Assembly: GCF_022376445.1 (NCBI RefSeq)
Contig: NW_025955525.1
Span: forward strand, 1 to 22,517
Source: Fomitopsis serialis
Taxonomy: Eukaryota; Basidiomycota; Agaricomycetes; Polyporales; Fomitopsidaceae
DNA length: 22,517 nucleotides
Direction of reading: 5' to 3'
Shown here: positions 9,709 through 19,472 of the stretch, one piece after another
How positions within the stretch are numbered: the first letter of the stretch is position 1
How the letters are laid out: each line of letters begins with the position of its first letter
Translations under genes and position numbers: made by a program
The notes under the pieces: generated by a model
The model's database searches: none
Seen by the model: the letters and a program-made list of their open reading frames with translations, nothing else
What the model was told of the DNA's origin: nothing

Positions 9709-10156
9709 ATGCCGCTCACAAAGCTCTCCATCAGTCTCTCGAACAAGGTTCGTGGGCGCATCGTCGTGGGTCCCAGTTGGTTAACATGATTACTGGTGCA
9801 TAGCGGTTCAGTGAAAAGCCGGTGGACTCTTCAAAGCACTCTTTCAATACTTCGAATACAACACTGCACACTATAAAACTCGTAAGTCGAGTTCGTTCTG
9901 ATACGGCAGAATAACAAAAACCGTGACTCACGTTTCATAGCCTTTCTCCTTGGATGCCGCCTCCATCACATCGAAAGGGTCTTCATCTTCGACTGCAACC
10001 TCCAGCAATAGTGTGGGCCCAGTAAGTTGCCCTATACCTATACCATTACCTCACGGGTAATGATGATATACACAGGCAGAGATGTTGGACGAGGACGACC
10101 TGGCATGGGGCTCACCGCCGAGGAGGAACAAGCACAAGAAACTCAGGGCATGGTGA
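9709..10156 (+). CDS. Small four-exon hypothetical protein
   Basis: I do not recognise it. Exons 9709-9747, 9804-9881, 9941-10021 and 10076-10156 give 92 aa. The introns are 56, 59 and 54 nt, all phase 0 with GT-AG ends and branch-like TTAAC and GTGACTCAC. The protein starts MPLTKLSISLSNK, has a Ser/Thr-rich middle (SKGSSSSTATSSNSVG), and ends in an acidic then basic tail, DEDDLAWGSPPRRNKHKKLR. It has no signal peptide or membrane segment. It is convergent with the thiolase, 237 nt between stops. The clean phases and charged C-terminus argue for a real, probably nuclear or scaffold-type small protein. The antisense strand of exon 3 is also open, so some doubt remains. Confidence 0.55.
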
Positions 10157-10393
10157 CCCTAGTCTCAAACGCACGAAGATGGGTTGAGAACCAATGCACT
10201 GGACGTTCTGATACAGACACTTCTTGGCACGCATTACACCTGTACGCCATAAAGGGATCATACTGCACTATCATTCAAGCGCCGTCACGCAATTCAATGC
10301 GCCACACCGTTGGCAGCACAGTCCGAGGCCCGAGTACAACGCCAGGCATCCAAAAGCAGACGAGACCGATACAGGTGGAGAGGCTGACATCCA

Positions 10394-12386
10394 TCAGAGC
10401 CTCGCCCGCTCGAAGATGTACGGCGAGAACTTGACAGACTTGACCTTGTCTACATCCGCCTTCGTGACAGGCCTGCACTCGTGTGCGTGATTATAGCCGA
10501 GTCTACCATGCGTCGATCAGGATCGGCGTTGACGAGAAGACGCGCACGACATACCTTGATCGGCCATCTTGGCCTCCGGGGCGATAGAACTCCGGGCGGC
10601 GGAGGAGGCTGCAGACTACCGCTCCGCCGATGCCGATGTTGTGGACGAGACCGTATTTGCCCCTTTCGTCGGCGACGCCAAACAGTCCAGGTGTTTGCAT
10701 AGGTCCAGCCCCTAGAATAGACGACAAGGTTCAATGCGTGAAGAAAGAGGCGCGATCGACGTGCACACTTACAGTCCCGCAGTTGCACTGGAGACATGAC
10801 AACAATCAGCGTGGCAGACCGCAGTCGGTGTACGCAGACTTACTGGCTATATAGAAATGCATTCCGAGACCAGTCGCTCCTAGAGGGTGGCCCTTGGCCT
10901 CCAAACCGCCGCTAGGGTTCACGACGTACTTGCCGCCATACTGCACAAACAAGAGTCAGCCCCACAATAAAGAGGTTCAGCTTCGACCTACTGTATTGTC
11001 GCTACTCTCAACCATCTTGTGAGCCTCACCACGGCCGCACAGCCCCAATGCCTCGTATGTCACGAGCTATGTTTCCAGCTTTTATTTATGTACGACATTG
11101 CATGTATGGAGGCACTGACCTCGTTCGCGGAGAAGCAATCGTGCAGCTCGACGACGCCAACCTGGTCCCTGCCTTCGCCCTCCTTGAAGCCTGCTTTCCG
11201 GAAGACCTTATTTGCACAGTTCTTGGTCATACCATAGCCGACGATCTCCATGGGGCTCTTGCTCTCAAATGCTGATGGTTCGTCAGTACAGAGGGCTTGA
11301 GCCACGATCTCGATGGCCTGATTCTCGAGGCCATGGGCGTGCACGAAGTCTTCGGAAGCAACGATGCAGCAGGCGGCTCCGTCCTACCGTGCGCAATGAG
11401 CAAACTGTAGAATCTGAACAATGAGTAGACGATCCACCGAAGTAGGACTACACATGAACTTGGTCAGTTGCTTGTTGATTTTGGGCGCAGCGAGCACCTG
11501 TTCCACACCCCACCCATTGCGGAACTGCGAGTACGGGTTGTTGACGGAGTGCTTATGGTTCTTCGCAGCTTACTCCGCAGTCAGCCAGCTGCCCCCGACA
11601 AAGATGCGAGGCTATGAACCTATTTGAGCCAGGTGCGTCACCGTCGCACCGTACTTGTCCATGTACTCCTGTGCGGCGTTAGCAAACATCCTTGGTGCGT
11701 TCGGCCCGTGATTGGGACCGCTGCTCAGATTGTGTTCAGCTTCGGCCGTTGCGTCGCTGAATGGCTGAATAGGAGAAGGGCGGTCGGGGAAATTAGTCCC
11801 CAGGCTGCCCGGTGCCATACGCTCGAAGCCGAGCGCGAGCGCGCATTCCACCATACCAAAAGCCACCATGTTGTTCGCCTGGAACAGGGCGGTGCTTCCG
11901 GTCGAACAGTTGTTGTTCACGTTCGTGATGGGGATGCCAGTCATGCCGAGGTTATAGAGGGCTCTCTGACAGCGTGCGCGAGGGTCAGTTGGGCAAGCTA
12001 ACACGACTGACAGACGATGTACTGTACCTGGCCGGAAGTAGAGTCTCCATAGCAGAATCCCACAAAAGCAGTCTCAACTGCGTCATATGTGATGCCTGCG
12101 CTGAGGATGTTATACGGAGACTGCGGCGACAAGGAGGATCGCCTGACCCGCGTCAAGGAGAGCTTTAGTGGCAGCTTCCAGCCCCATCTGCGAGTGAAGA
12201 CTGTTCACTGGGCCAGGTACAGTACACGACGAATTTTACACACGTCCTCAGTTGTCCTCGCTCCCCTGGGCTGCGTGGAAGTAAGATCTCACAGTGTCGG
12301 AATGATCGTGACCGCTGGCAGCTCACTTTGATGAACGCAGTGCACCCTGCACCGATAATAAAGCTGCGTCTTTCTTTCGAAGACAT
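10394..12386 (-). CDS. SCP-x-type thiolase (peroxisomal), complete
   Basis: Twelve exons: 12327-12386, 12244-12270, 12148-12187, 12028-12095, 11620-11965, 11438-11568, 11120-11383, 10992-11066, 10844-10940, 10773-10787, 10555-10711 and 10394-10502. Introns are 51-62 nt and the product is 462 aa. The N-terminus [30 protein letters not shown] (acylated Cys at about 85), [24 protein letters not shown] (about 303-312), [17 protein letters not shown] and [10 protein letters not shown] are the conserved blocks of the SCP-x/acetyl-CoA acyltransferase-like thiolases, which act on 2-methyl-branched or sterol side-chain 3-oxoacyl-CoAs. It ends FERARL, fitting a PTS1 peroxisome signal. No SCP2 lipid-transfer domain follows. 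Exon 10 is only 15 nt. Intron 5 uses a weak donor (GTTCAT) and an AAG acceptor. The ATG at 12386 is the first in frame. Confidence 0.92.
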
Positions 12387-12827
12387 GTTGTTCAAGAAGA
12401 ATTCACTTTAGAGAGACGTCGGGGGCTAAGCACACACGCGAGACAGTTGGAGTCGAGATGCAGCTGGTCATGTTGCCCATGGCCAACACCAGAGTCTAGA
12501 GACCCCGACGTCGGGGAGAGCGATCATGAGACTCGGACAAGTCGTCTATGGTTGCCTGTGATATCCAAAATAATCATGTGTTAAGTATTGAGATTTGTCT
12601 GATTATTTGGTATTGGCGAGTCAATACTGTATTAGTAAGTCGGTAAGTAATATTTACAACAGGTCGGCAATTGACGGGAACGGCGATGAGTGAGACGACC
12701 GTCTCACAGACGACTTGCAGGCGACTGTCATCATCCACCGCGGGTACTAACATACAGCCAGTGCTTCACAGTACACTCTAAACCTTCTGCGTCGCCTCAC
12801 GTAGTCCTCTGCTGGAGTCTGGAGATC
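12387..12827. promoter_or_regulatory. Head-to-head intergenic region, thiolase and LIP2
   Basis: These 441 nt separate two divergent metabolic genes. An AT-rich patch at about 12560-12660 stands out, and no clear TATA box or operator was found. If LIP2 starts at the upstream in-frame ATG (12690), the shared region shrinks to about 300 nt. Confidence 0.5.
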
Positions 12828-13631
12828 ATGTCGCTTCCGCCGATTCTTTACCATTACTTTCAGCTACCTCTTCCATATGCGCGGACCTTGGCTCTTCAGG
12901 AACACATTCACCAGACCCAGCTTCTGCGCCGGCGCTCCGGGCAGCACCAGGACTACCTGCTTCTGCTCCAACACCGCCCCGTTTACACCGCAGGACGGAG
13001 GCAGCTGCTCACATCGCCAGAGGTCGAAGCTGAGGCTGCCCGGCTGACTCACATTGGCGCGGACTTCGTGGCGACTAAACGCGGCGGTCAGACAACCTAC
13101 CATGGTCCCGGACAGATCGTCGGATATCCCCTCCTCGATCTCGGGCGCAGGACGCCGCCCCTCGGCATACGCGAATACATCTGCAAACTGCAGAAAACGA
13201 TCGAGATGCATCTCACGGAGGCCCACGGAGTCCAGCACACGCCAAGCGAGCACACCGGCGTGTTCTTGGACGCGCAGACAAAAATCGCGAGCATTGGTGT
13301 GCAGGTGAGGCATAGATTGACGACGCACGGGTTCGCAATGAACGTTACTCGGGAACCTCGGGCGTGGTTTGACCAAATCATTGCGTGCGGATTGGCGGAC
13401 GTCAAAGCCGGATGCATCGCCGACGCGTCCTCCACCGTGGAGGCAAGCAAGGTTACTGTGGACGGGGAGATAGACGGGCTTGTGAAGAGGTTCGGGAGGC
13501 TCTTTGAGAGAGACATGGTGAAGCTGGACATGAGCCCGGGGGAGGAGGTAGTTGATGCAATTCGCGCTGCGGAAGAGGAAGCACGCTTGTTGGGCGACTG
13601 GCCCTCGAGACCGTCAAAGCAGTTGTCATGA
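12828..13631 (+). CDS. LIP2: Octanoyltransferase (LipB/Lip2)
   Basis: This single-exon gene encodes 267 aa. It moves octanoyl groups from acyl-carrier protein to lipoyl domains, the first step of mitochondrial lipoic acid synthesis. Family marks are RGGQTTYHGPGQIVGYPLLD (about 85-104), the Lys of the TKIASIGVQ motif (about 152) and the catalytic Cys of IIACGLADVKAG (about 187). The start follows the fungal pattern MSLPPILYHYF. The frame is open upstream to an ATG at 12690. That 46-residue extension begins MRRPSHRRLAGDCHHPPR, basic and nearly free of acidic residues, and could be a mitochondrial presequence. Either start is possible; the core is certain. Confidence 0.92.
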   Translation: MSLPPILYHYFQLPLPYARTLALQEHIHQTQLLRRRSGQHQDYLLLLQHRPVYTAGRRQLLTSPEVEAEAARLTHIGADFVATKRGGQTTYHGPGQIVGYPLLDLGRRTPPLGIREYICKLQKTIEMHLTEAHGVQHTPSEHTGVFLDAQTKIASIGVQVRHRLTTHGFAMNVTREPRAWFDQIIACGLADVKAGCIADASSTVEASKVTVDGEIDGLVKRFGRLFERDMVKLDMSPGEEVVDAIRAAEEEARLLGDWPSRPSKQLS

Positions 13632-13860
13632 ATGCCAGAGTATTGCCATGGCGTTGCGTGCTAAGGTACGCCTCCACAAGACCCCTCGTCGCGTCACTCA
13701 TGTTGAACGGACGCGTTCCATATGCCATCGTTCGGACCCGCTTACTGCACATAGGTTCATGTGGCACTTGTATTGGATATTTCTACTCCCATGCGATTTG
13801 CACCATGGACTGGCCAGCAATGGGCCGCACCGTCTGTCTATATCCGCTCGGTTGGCCGTG

Positions 13861-14239
13861 TACTCAAGATACCGTAGCCGATTCGGACCGTGGACCGCAT
13901 GGTGAAGGCTGTCACTGTATACACCGCATCTGCGATGGCTTCCCAGGCAGCCGGCAGCTCGTCCACAGTTTCTTGTCAGGTGAGTGGTTCGAAGTCAGGC
14001 TTCCCCGCTGCACGACTGAGCATGAGATTAAGAAGCAATGCATGCTCGGTGGTAGTGCCAGACAAAATTATGGCCCGGGGCACTGAGCATGTTGTCTGTA
14101 GCCTGGACGTCCTAGGGCTCCACAGATTGTGCAAAATGCAGCTCGCGCTGCATCTGATGAAAGTACTTGGCAAGCTGTCGGCGATCCAGATATCGTCGAC
14201 CTCTTGCTGGCAAGGTTGTTCGCCATGGGCTGCCGGCAA
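13861..14239 (-). pseudogene. Possible degraded BTB/POZ-like fragment
   Basis: Read on the minus strand, one frame gives DDIWIADS, STFIRCSASCILHNLWSP and AIILSGTTTEHALLLNLMLS. A TGA at 13976-13978 follows, then in the same frame ETVDELPAAWEAIADAVYTV and FTMRSTVR. The order loosely recalls fungal BTB domains: a strand with 'D-FRxHxxIL-xxSP', a 'LSE/T..LLLxxxY' stretch, then 'VDELxxAxEAAxKYxM'. Key spacing is imperfect and the stop interrupts it. The plus strand is also open over much of this stretch (128 codons, 13890-14276), so this is a weak call from pattern only. Confidence 0.3.
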
Positions 14240-15161
14240 GGACCGGGGTCTAGGCCATCTGACCGGAGGACGGTAACTATGCTGATTAGAGTCACCTCGC
14301 GCCTCCTCCTTCGTGGTTAGATCTGCAACGCTGCGAGTCCTGATTTGTTCCGTTCGGCGTTATCGTCTTTCACGTGTGGACGCATTCTCCATAGAGCTCC
14401 TCCCGGAGAAGTAATGAGAAGCTGAGCAGTCATCATGGGTTCCGTCGCAGGTGCTGTCATGTCGCTCTACTCTCCGTCGAGTCCTCGGAACGTTTCTCAT
14501 TGTGCCGTCACATGCAGGACTCATGTACCTCGCACCCCACACCCTCATGCGACCGTGACGCGCGTCCGTAACCTGTCCGTAACCTTATACTTGCGTCCTG
14601 AGCTCCATCACAACCTGATCGATCGTTACAACACTGTGCCTCTCAGGACGACGCTACATTGTCGTGTGGTGGCTTGATCATTCCTTCCCAGAAAGTATAT
14701 ATCCGCATTTGATAGGTAAGCACCACATGCAACGCGGCATGGGCGGAAGACAAACGAATTGCGGCGTGACGGGATGCATTTTTCGTAGAGGGCCCGGATT
14801 GGACGGGGATGTTGCTTCGACCTCCGAGGTAATGTAACTGGGAATGGTCATGGGTGCTTCCCTTCGCGCCTTGCGTGTTTTGAATCTCATGGGACGGGCG
14901 GCGCTGTGAGACGAGCTGGACGGACTCTCTTCCGGAGGCCCGGAACGCTGACGCTAGTGCACTAACTCGGAAATCGCAGATGCTCGCGCACACTGGTGTC
15001 CATATGCACCCGAAGCTTGCGTGTCGGATCGCGGACCCTTGTGACGATGCCACTAGGTCGATCGCAACCTCGCTGCGCGATAGTTAAAAAGCCTCTGTGC
15101 ACTCCAGCGACCCCCAAGCTCCCGCTCGGCTTCGCACCAGGTCCCTCTCATCGGCTCAGCT
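14240..15161. other. Intergenic region upstream of GH16 gene
   Basis: No convincing coding exon was found on either strand. Open frames of 60-136 codons have no recognisable motif or splice pattern. The right part is the promoter of the GH16 gene. Confidence 0.45.
15083..15090 (+). promoter_or_regulatory. TATA-like element of GH16 gene
   Basis: GTTAAAAA lies about 72-79 nt before the ATG at 15162, with a C/T-rich stretch between, as is common in fungal promoters. Confidence 0.45.
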
Positions 15162-16670
15162 ATGCAGTCCACACTCTCCTCTGTCCTCGTTATCTCTGCG
15201 GTCGTCCTCGAGACACTGGCAGGGACATGGTCTATCGGCGACACGTACATTGGGCAGGACTTCATGAACTCCTGGGCATTCGAGGCTGAGGCCGACCCTA
15301 CGGGAGGCAGAGTGTAAGTATGCTTGCTAGCACGCCCTGACGCCGCCAAAACACTCGGCGTCTCTACATAGTATCATGCCGTGTCACGATGGGGCGCATG
15401 CTGACGCTGTGTTGTCCTTCCAGAACATACGTCGACCAGTCCACGGCTGTGGCCGACAACCTGACCTACGTATCGTCCGATACGCTGATCATGCGCGTCG
15501 ACGATACGACAGTGCTGTCGAGCAGTGGCGCCGGGAGGAACAGTGTCCGCATCAAAAGTAACACGGCGTACGACTACCACGTTGTCACGTAAGTTATGGG
15601 GCATTGAGCTACAGTGCCCGTGTACATGCGCTCACTTCTCGATAGCATCGATGTGCGACATATGCCCGAGGGCTGTGCTACCTGGCCGGCATTCTGGGAA
15701 ACAAACGACAGCGACTGGCCGTCTGGTGGTGAAGTCGACATTGTGAGTGTGACTCCGAAAGCGTAGACCTATGATCCACCCGCTGAGCATTCTCATGCGC
15801 CGCTTCGTACTGCATTCACTTGATAAGTGAGTTGTGCTTCTGTCTCGGGCCGATCGACAACTGATCCGCCGCGATATACTAGGATCGAAGGTGTGAACTC
15901 CGTCTCTCCGAACTTGGTCTCCTTGCACGTAGGCAGCACCTGTTCGATGCCCTCGTCTCGGGCAGAGTCGGGGTAAGTAGATCATCCTAAATAGGGCTCT
16001 ATCCAGAGTCTCACCAATCTTTAGAACACCCCAGTCGAACGACTGCAACATTAACACCGACGGCAATTCTGGATGTGGTGTCGAAAACCCCACGACGAAC
16101 AGCTTCGGTCCTGACTTCAACAGTGCTGGCGGAGGCTGGTATGCCATGGAGCGCACTTCGTCGGCGGTCAGTGTCTGGTTCTGGTCCCGCACCGACAGCA
16201 GCGTTCCCTCGGACCTTTCTAGCGGGGCAAGCTCAGTCAACACCGATAACTGGGTATGTCACCTCGCTTAACGCCAGTCTAGTGCGACATGAGTACTGAC
16301 TAGAGACGATTCGATGGTCCAGGGCACTCCCGCGGCCTATTTCCCGAACACAGACTGCGATCTCTCCTCAGTCTTCAGCTCCAACAATATCATTTTCGAC
16401 ATCACGCTTTGTGAGCCTCCTGATGTTGCTCATGGCACGCACGTTTTACTGATCACTATCGCAGGCGGAGACTGGGCGGGTCAGAGCTCCGTCTACAGTA
16501 ACGCTGGCTGTCCAGGCACCTGCGTCGGTGAGATCGCTTCGCAAAGTAGATCGGAGGGTCAGGACTGACAGCCTGTGGCAGACTACGTCAACTCGAACCC
16601 GTCGGACTTCTCCAACGCATACTGGGATGTGGCTGCAGTCCGCGTCTACACCACTGAGACGAGCTCGTGA
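15162..16670 (+). CDS. Secreted GH16 endo-beta-1,3(4)-glucanase (laminarinase-type)
   Basis: Eight exons: 15162-15313, 15424-15588, 15646-15742, 15884-15972, 16025-16253, 16323-16410, 16465-16527 and 16582-16670, giving about 323 aa. A signal peptide (MQSTLSSVLVISAVVLETLA) is followed by the fungal GH16 fold: YIGQDFMNSWAFEAEADPTG, SSSGAGRNSVRIKS, RHMPEGCATWPAFWET, catalytic GEVDI (about 134-138) then IEGVN, YAMERTSSAVSVWFWSR and a C-terminal NAYWDVAAVRVYT. This family cleaves mixed or beta-1,3 glucans outside the cell, in wall remodelling or biomass use. One problem: the acceptor TAG ending intron 3 is at 15882, leaving an extra G (15883) before the ATC GAA codons, so canonical splicing shifts frame inside the catalytic motif. 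Introns 1 and 3 (110 and about 140 nt) are longer than the others. Confidence 0.85.
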
Positions 16671-17181
16671 TTGCTGGGCCTCCACCAGCCATACGACCTC
16701 TCACGACCTCATGCCCGTTTATCTATCGCATTTATAACGCGCGGGCTGACTTGTAGCTTTCGATTGCACGCGTCGCGCCTGCTCGGGCTTATCATGAGCT
16801 CGCGCGGGCTTTGTCTGATACTGTACAGTATGTTGTAGCTCTCGACGTCCGGATTGGCTGTAGCACTTTAGCACACGCATGTCTGTATCACGAAACCATT
16901 ATCATAACACACGGCACTATCACTAGTTCATCCGTAAGACTTCCATACTTCTGAAGCATGGCAGCTCAGCACATAGGGGTCGAAAGTTGAGTGAACGCGA
17001 TGTGCGAGATAAGCAGATAGTCTCCGAGCGGCCCTCACAGGTGAGGCGTTGCTTGGGTGTCATGAAGAAATCCTCGTAACGCTCCACGACGTACTATAAA
17101 GGTTTGAAAGCACAAGGTTGTGGTGCTACAGTGAGAACATGTCGCCGGTCGACACGACACACCAAAGATTCCTCCGAGACT
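16671..17181. other. 3' flanks between convergent GH16 and GH5 genes
   Basis: Only 3' flanking sequence is seen. There is no gene-like frame and no repeat of note. Confidence 0.5.
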
Positions 17182-18878
17182 TTACAACAGATAAGCCGAG
17201 AAATCAAATGCAGCTGGGGCGTTAAGTGCGTCTTGAGCAGCCTGTTGTAGGGTGGTCCAGGACGGGTCGTCAACGACCCCAATCTCGAAGTCGCCGTCCC
17301 ACTGCCGGTGGACCAAGAGCCCCTTCTCAGCTTCGGGCGTTGTGCAGAAGACTTGAAGCGACTCACATGCGGGTCAGCGTTCGGGATAACCTCCCAGTAG
17401 AGCCAGGGCAGGCCAGCAGCCGTGATATTGGCAGCCCAACCCTGAATGTTAGCGTTGCGTGTGTCGGCGGGGAGGGCGCCGCCGTCCGAACAGTTGTTGT
17501 TCGACGTATTGTAATAGCACGCACCCCTGATGATGGCGCCGTCCGCAGTCAGCCTGAGAAGGGCGCGCTTCCATGGCACGAGGATTTGGACGTGAGAGAG
17601 GGGAGGCGGTGACTTACCATTCCTCCATAATCAACATTTTCCCTGCGTTGACCGCCTGCTGAACATAGCTGTCGATAGATGAGGTGTAATAGTCCGTGAC
17701 GGCGTAAACGTGAATGGAGATGACGTCCAGAGAGGGGCATGTGAGATATTCAGGCTGGACGGATTCAGTCATCCACGATCCGCCACCGGTAAGGACGAGA
17801 AACCGACAGTGAGGGCGTGCCGCGGGGATCAGATCAAACGGAGTTGTACATGCGGGGATAGTAGAGAACGTACCCCAGTGTTGCCGTTAAGCTCCGTTTT
17901 GATTGTGGTTGCGCGGTCGCATTGCCTAATAGAGGGACGCAAAGCTTCACGTCAGCTGCTAGTGACCCAAGTCTTCCCGGACCACTTACCATTATTGATG
18001 ATCTTCAATGAAGGCTTGACCCTGTTGGGGCGTAATGCATTGGTGTGTACTAGCAACATTTTACAGGTCGTATATTGTACTCACGTTGCCTATCATAGCC
18101 TCGTTCTCCGCTTCGATGCCCAAATAGGTAATCGCTGAGTTCTTTCCAAGGTTGACCGAGGGTGTTGTGTACGTGATTTAAAACGTGTACCAGACGGGCG
18201 TCGAAGGCTTCCTGAGCTGTGGTGTTCGTGTAGAAATCCGCCATTCCGTATGCAGCCCCGTACACGTCGCCTGCTGAGAGCGCGTTGAAGCTATGCATGT
18301 CGATTAAGAGCTAAGACAGTCAGCATCTTCCCGTTCTTCCGTTGAGCTAGCCTAGCCTCGGTAGTCACCTTTATGCCGTAGCTATTTGCGAGGACCATGA
18401 AGTCGTCCAGACGATCTAGGACGGTGTCGTTGTAGCATGAGGCAACGCCGTTGCAAATTTGAACTGGCTCGAGGTTGGGAAACGGATTGATGTTAGTGCC
18501 CTAGAGAGTGGCGCAGCAGTCAGGGAACCGAGAATCAGGCATAATAAAGTTTATGGACCATACCTTTTGAGTGTCTGACTTGCCGTCCAACCAAACCCTT
18601 AAGACCTTCATCCCAGCGCTTTGCAGGCCCCTTGAGGAAAAATGATAGGTTAACAAAGGGGCGCCCTCCATCTGACATTCCAATTCAAAGGTGCTTCACG
18701 CGTCGATCGCATGTTAACCTTGCACTACTCACTCCAGCAATGTCACCGCGTCATCTTGATATAAACCTGCGGCATAATACAAGTTAGATCCGGCAAAAGA
18801 ATTCGCTGCCAAACCGCCACGTCCGAGATAGATGAGAGTCGGTAGCACAAGGCAGAAGATTCTGGTTCCAAAGCGCAT
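17182..18878 (-). pseudogene. Secreted GH5-family glycoside hydrolase, with three lesions
   Basis: Nine exons: 18733-18878, 18564-18630, 18369-18500, 18085-18310, 17990-18021, 17874-17925, 17618-17802, 17367-17526 and 17182-17325 (last acceptor approximate). The product starts with a signal peptide (MRFGTRIFCLVLPTLIYLG...) then NSFAGSNLYYAAGL. It continues LQSAGMKVLRVWLDG, LLIDMHSFNALSAGDVYG, EAENEAMIGN (acid/base Glu), LDVISIHVYAV, MEEWGACYYNTSNNNC (nucleophile Glu) and AAGLPWLYWEVIPNADPH. These mark a fungal GH5; I do not assign the subfamily. Breaks: an extra G in a GGG run (18119-18121) just before EAENEA; a TAA (17992-17994) in the exon encoding GQAFIEDHQ; and no AG before the exon starting FLVLTGGGSW (GG at 17803-17804). 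All other splice sites and residues look normal, so decay is recent or partly sequence error. Confidence 0.8.
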
Positions 18879-18928
18879 TTCGACGGTAGCATCCGTGGTA
18901 CGAACACCGCGAATATCCCGCAGCGTCG

Positions 18929-18936
18929 TTTATATT
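18929..18936 (-). promoter_or_regulatory. TATA box of GH5 gene
   Basis: ATATAAA on the minus strand lies about 51-58 nt before the ATG at 18878, a typical fungal position. Confidence 0.5.
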
Positions 18937-19472
18937 GCATTGGGGAATGAAACACGGTCTCACGAACGTCAATGGGCTGTGAGTAATGTCCTTGCGCGTC
19001 AGCGTAATCATACGGATCTGTGAGAAGTTATCCCAGCGCAAGGTATCATCCGCGCGCCGTACGCTCCCATGCAACACTGTCAATGCAGCCGATACGGTAT
19101 TGCTTCGTGTCAGGTATACGTTTCACTGGCCACTGAGCTGAGTGAACCTGAGCCGCATCGACATTGGTCGAACGGGTAAGCGTCAGGTAGCAAAGGACAA
19201 AAGGAAACTCAGTATAGCACTCACATGTCTACAGCGAAGTTACTCGCTCCGCATCCTGTCTGTAAGCATTAACTTCGAGCTCTAGATTGGACTGATGGCG
19301 CCGACTTACTTACCTTGCTCAGGTTCTTGAGTTGTGCGTTTGATTATGACATCGGTTGGCACGAGCGGGTTTCAGACGTACGGCGCGCAAGAATATCTTC
19401 TCAAGCATCATGCATTTACGATCATTCACTGACCAAAGTACTGTTGAATTCTCGCAAGATAGATCTTCGATC
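18937..19472. other. Intergenic: GH5 upstream region and Atg22-like 3' flank
   Basis: Both neighbours are on the minus strand. No coding exon or repeat is recognisable in this stretch. Confidence 0.45.

Noticed and set aside
12560..12660. AT-rich patch as a possible mobile-element footprint or origin
   Set aside because: No terminal repeats, target-site duplication or transposase-like sequence nearby; it fits an ordinary promoter region.
13453..13767. 104-codon minus-strand frame over the LIP2 3' end
   Set aside because: Most of it is the antisense of the certain LIP2 coding sequence.
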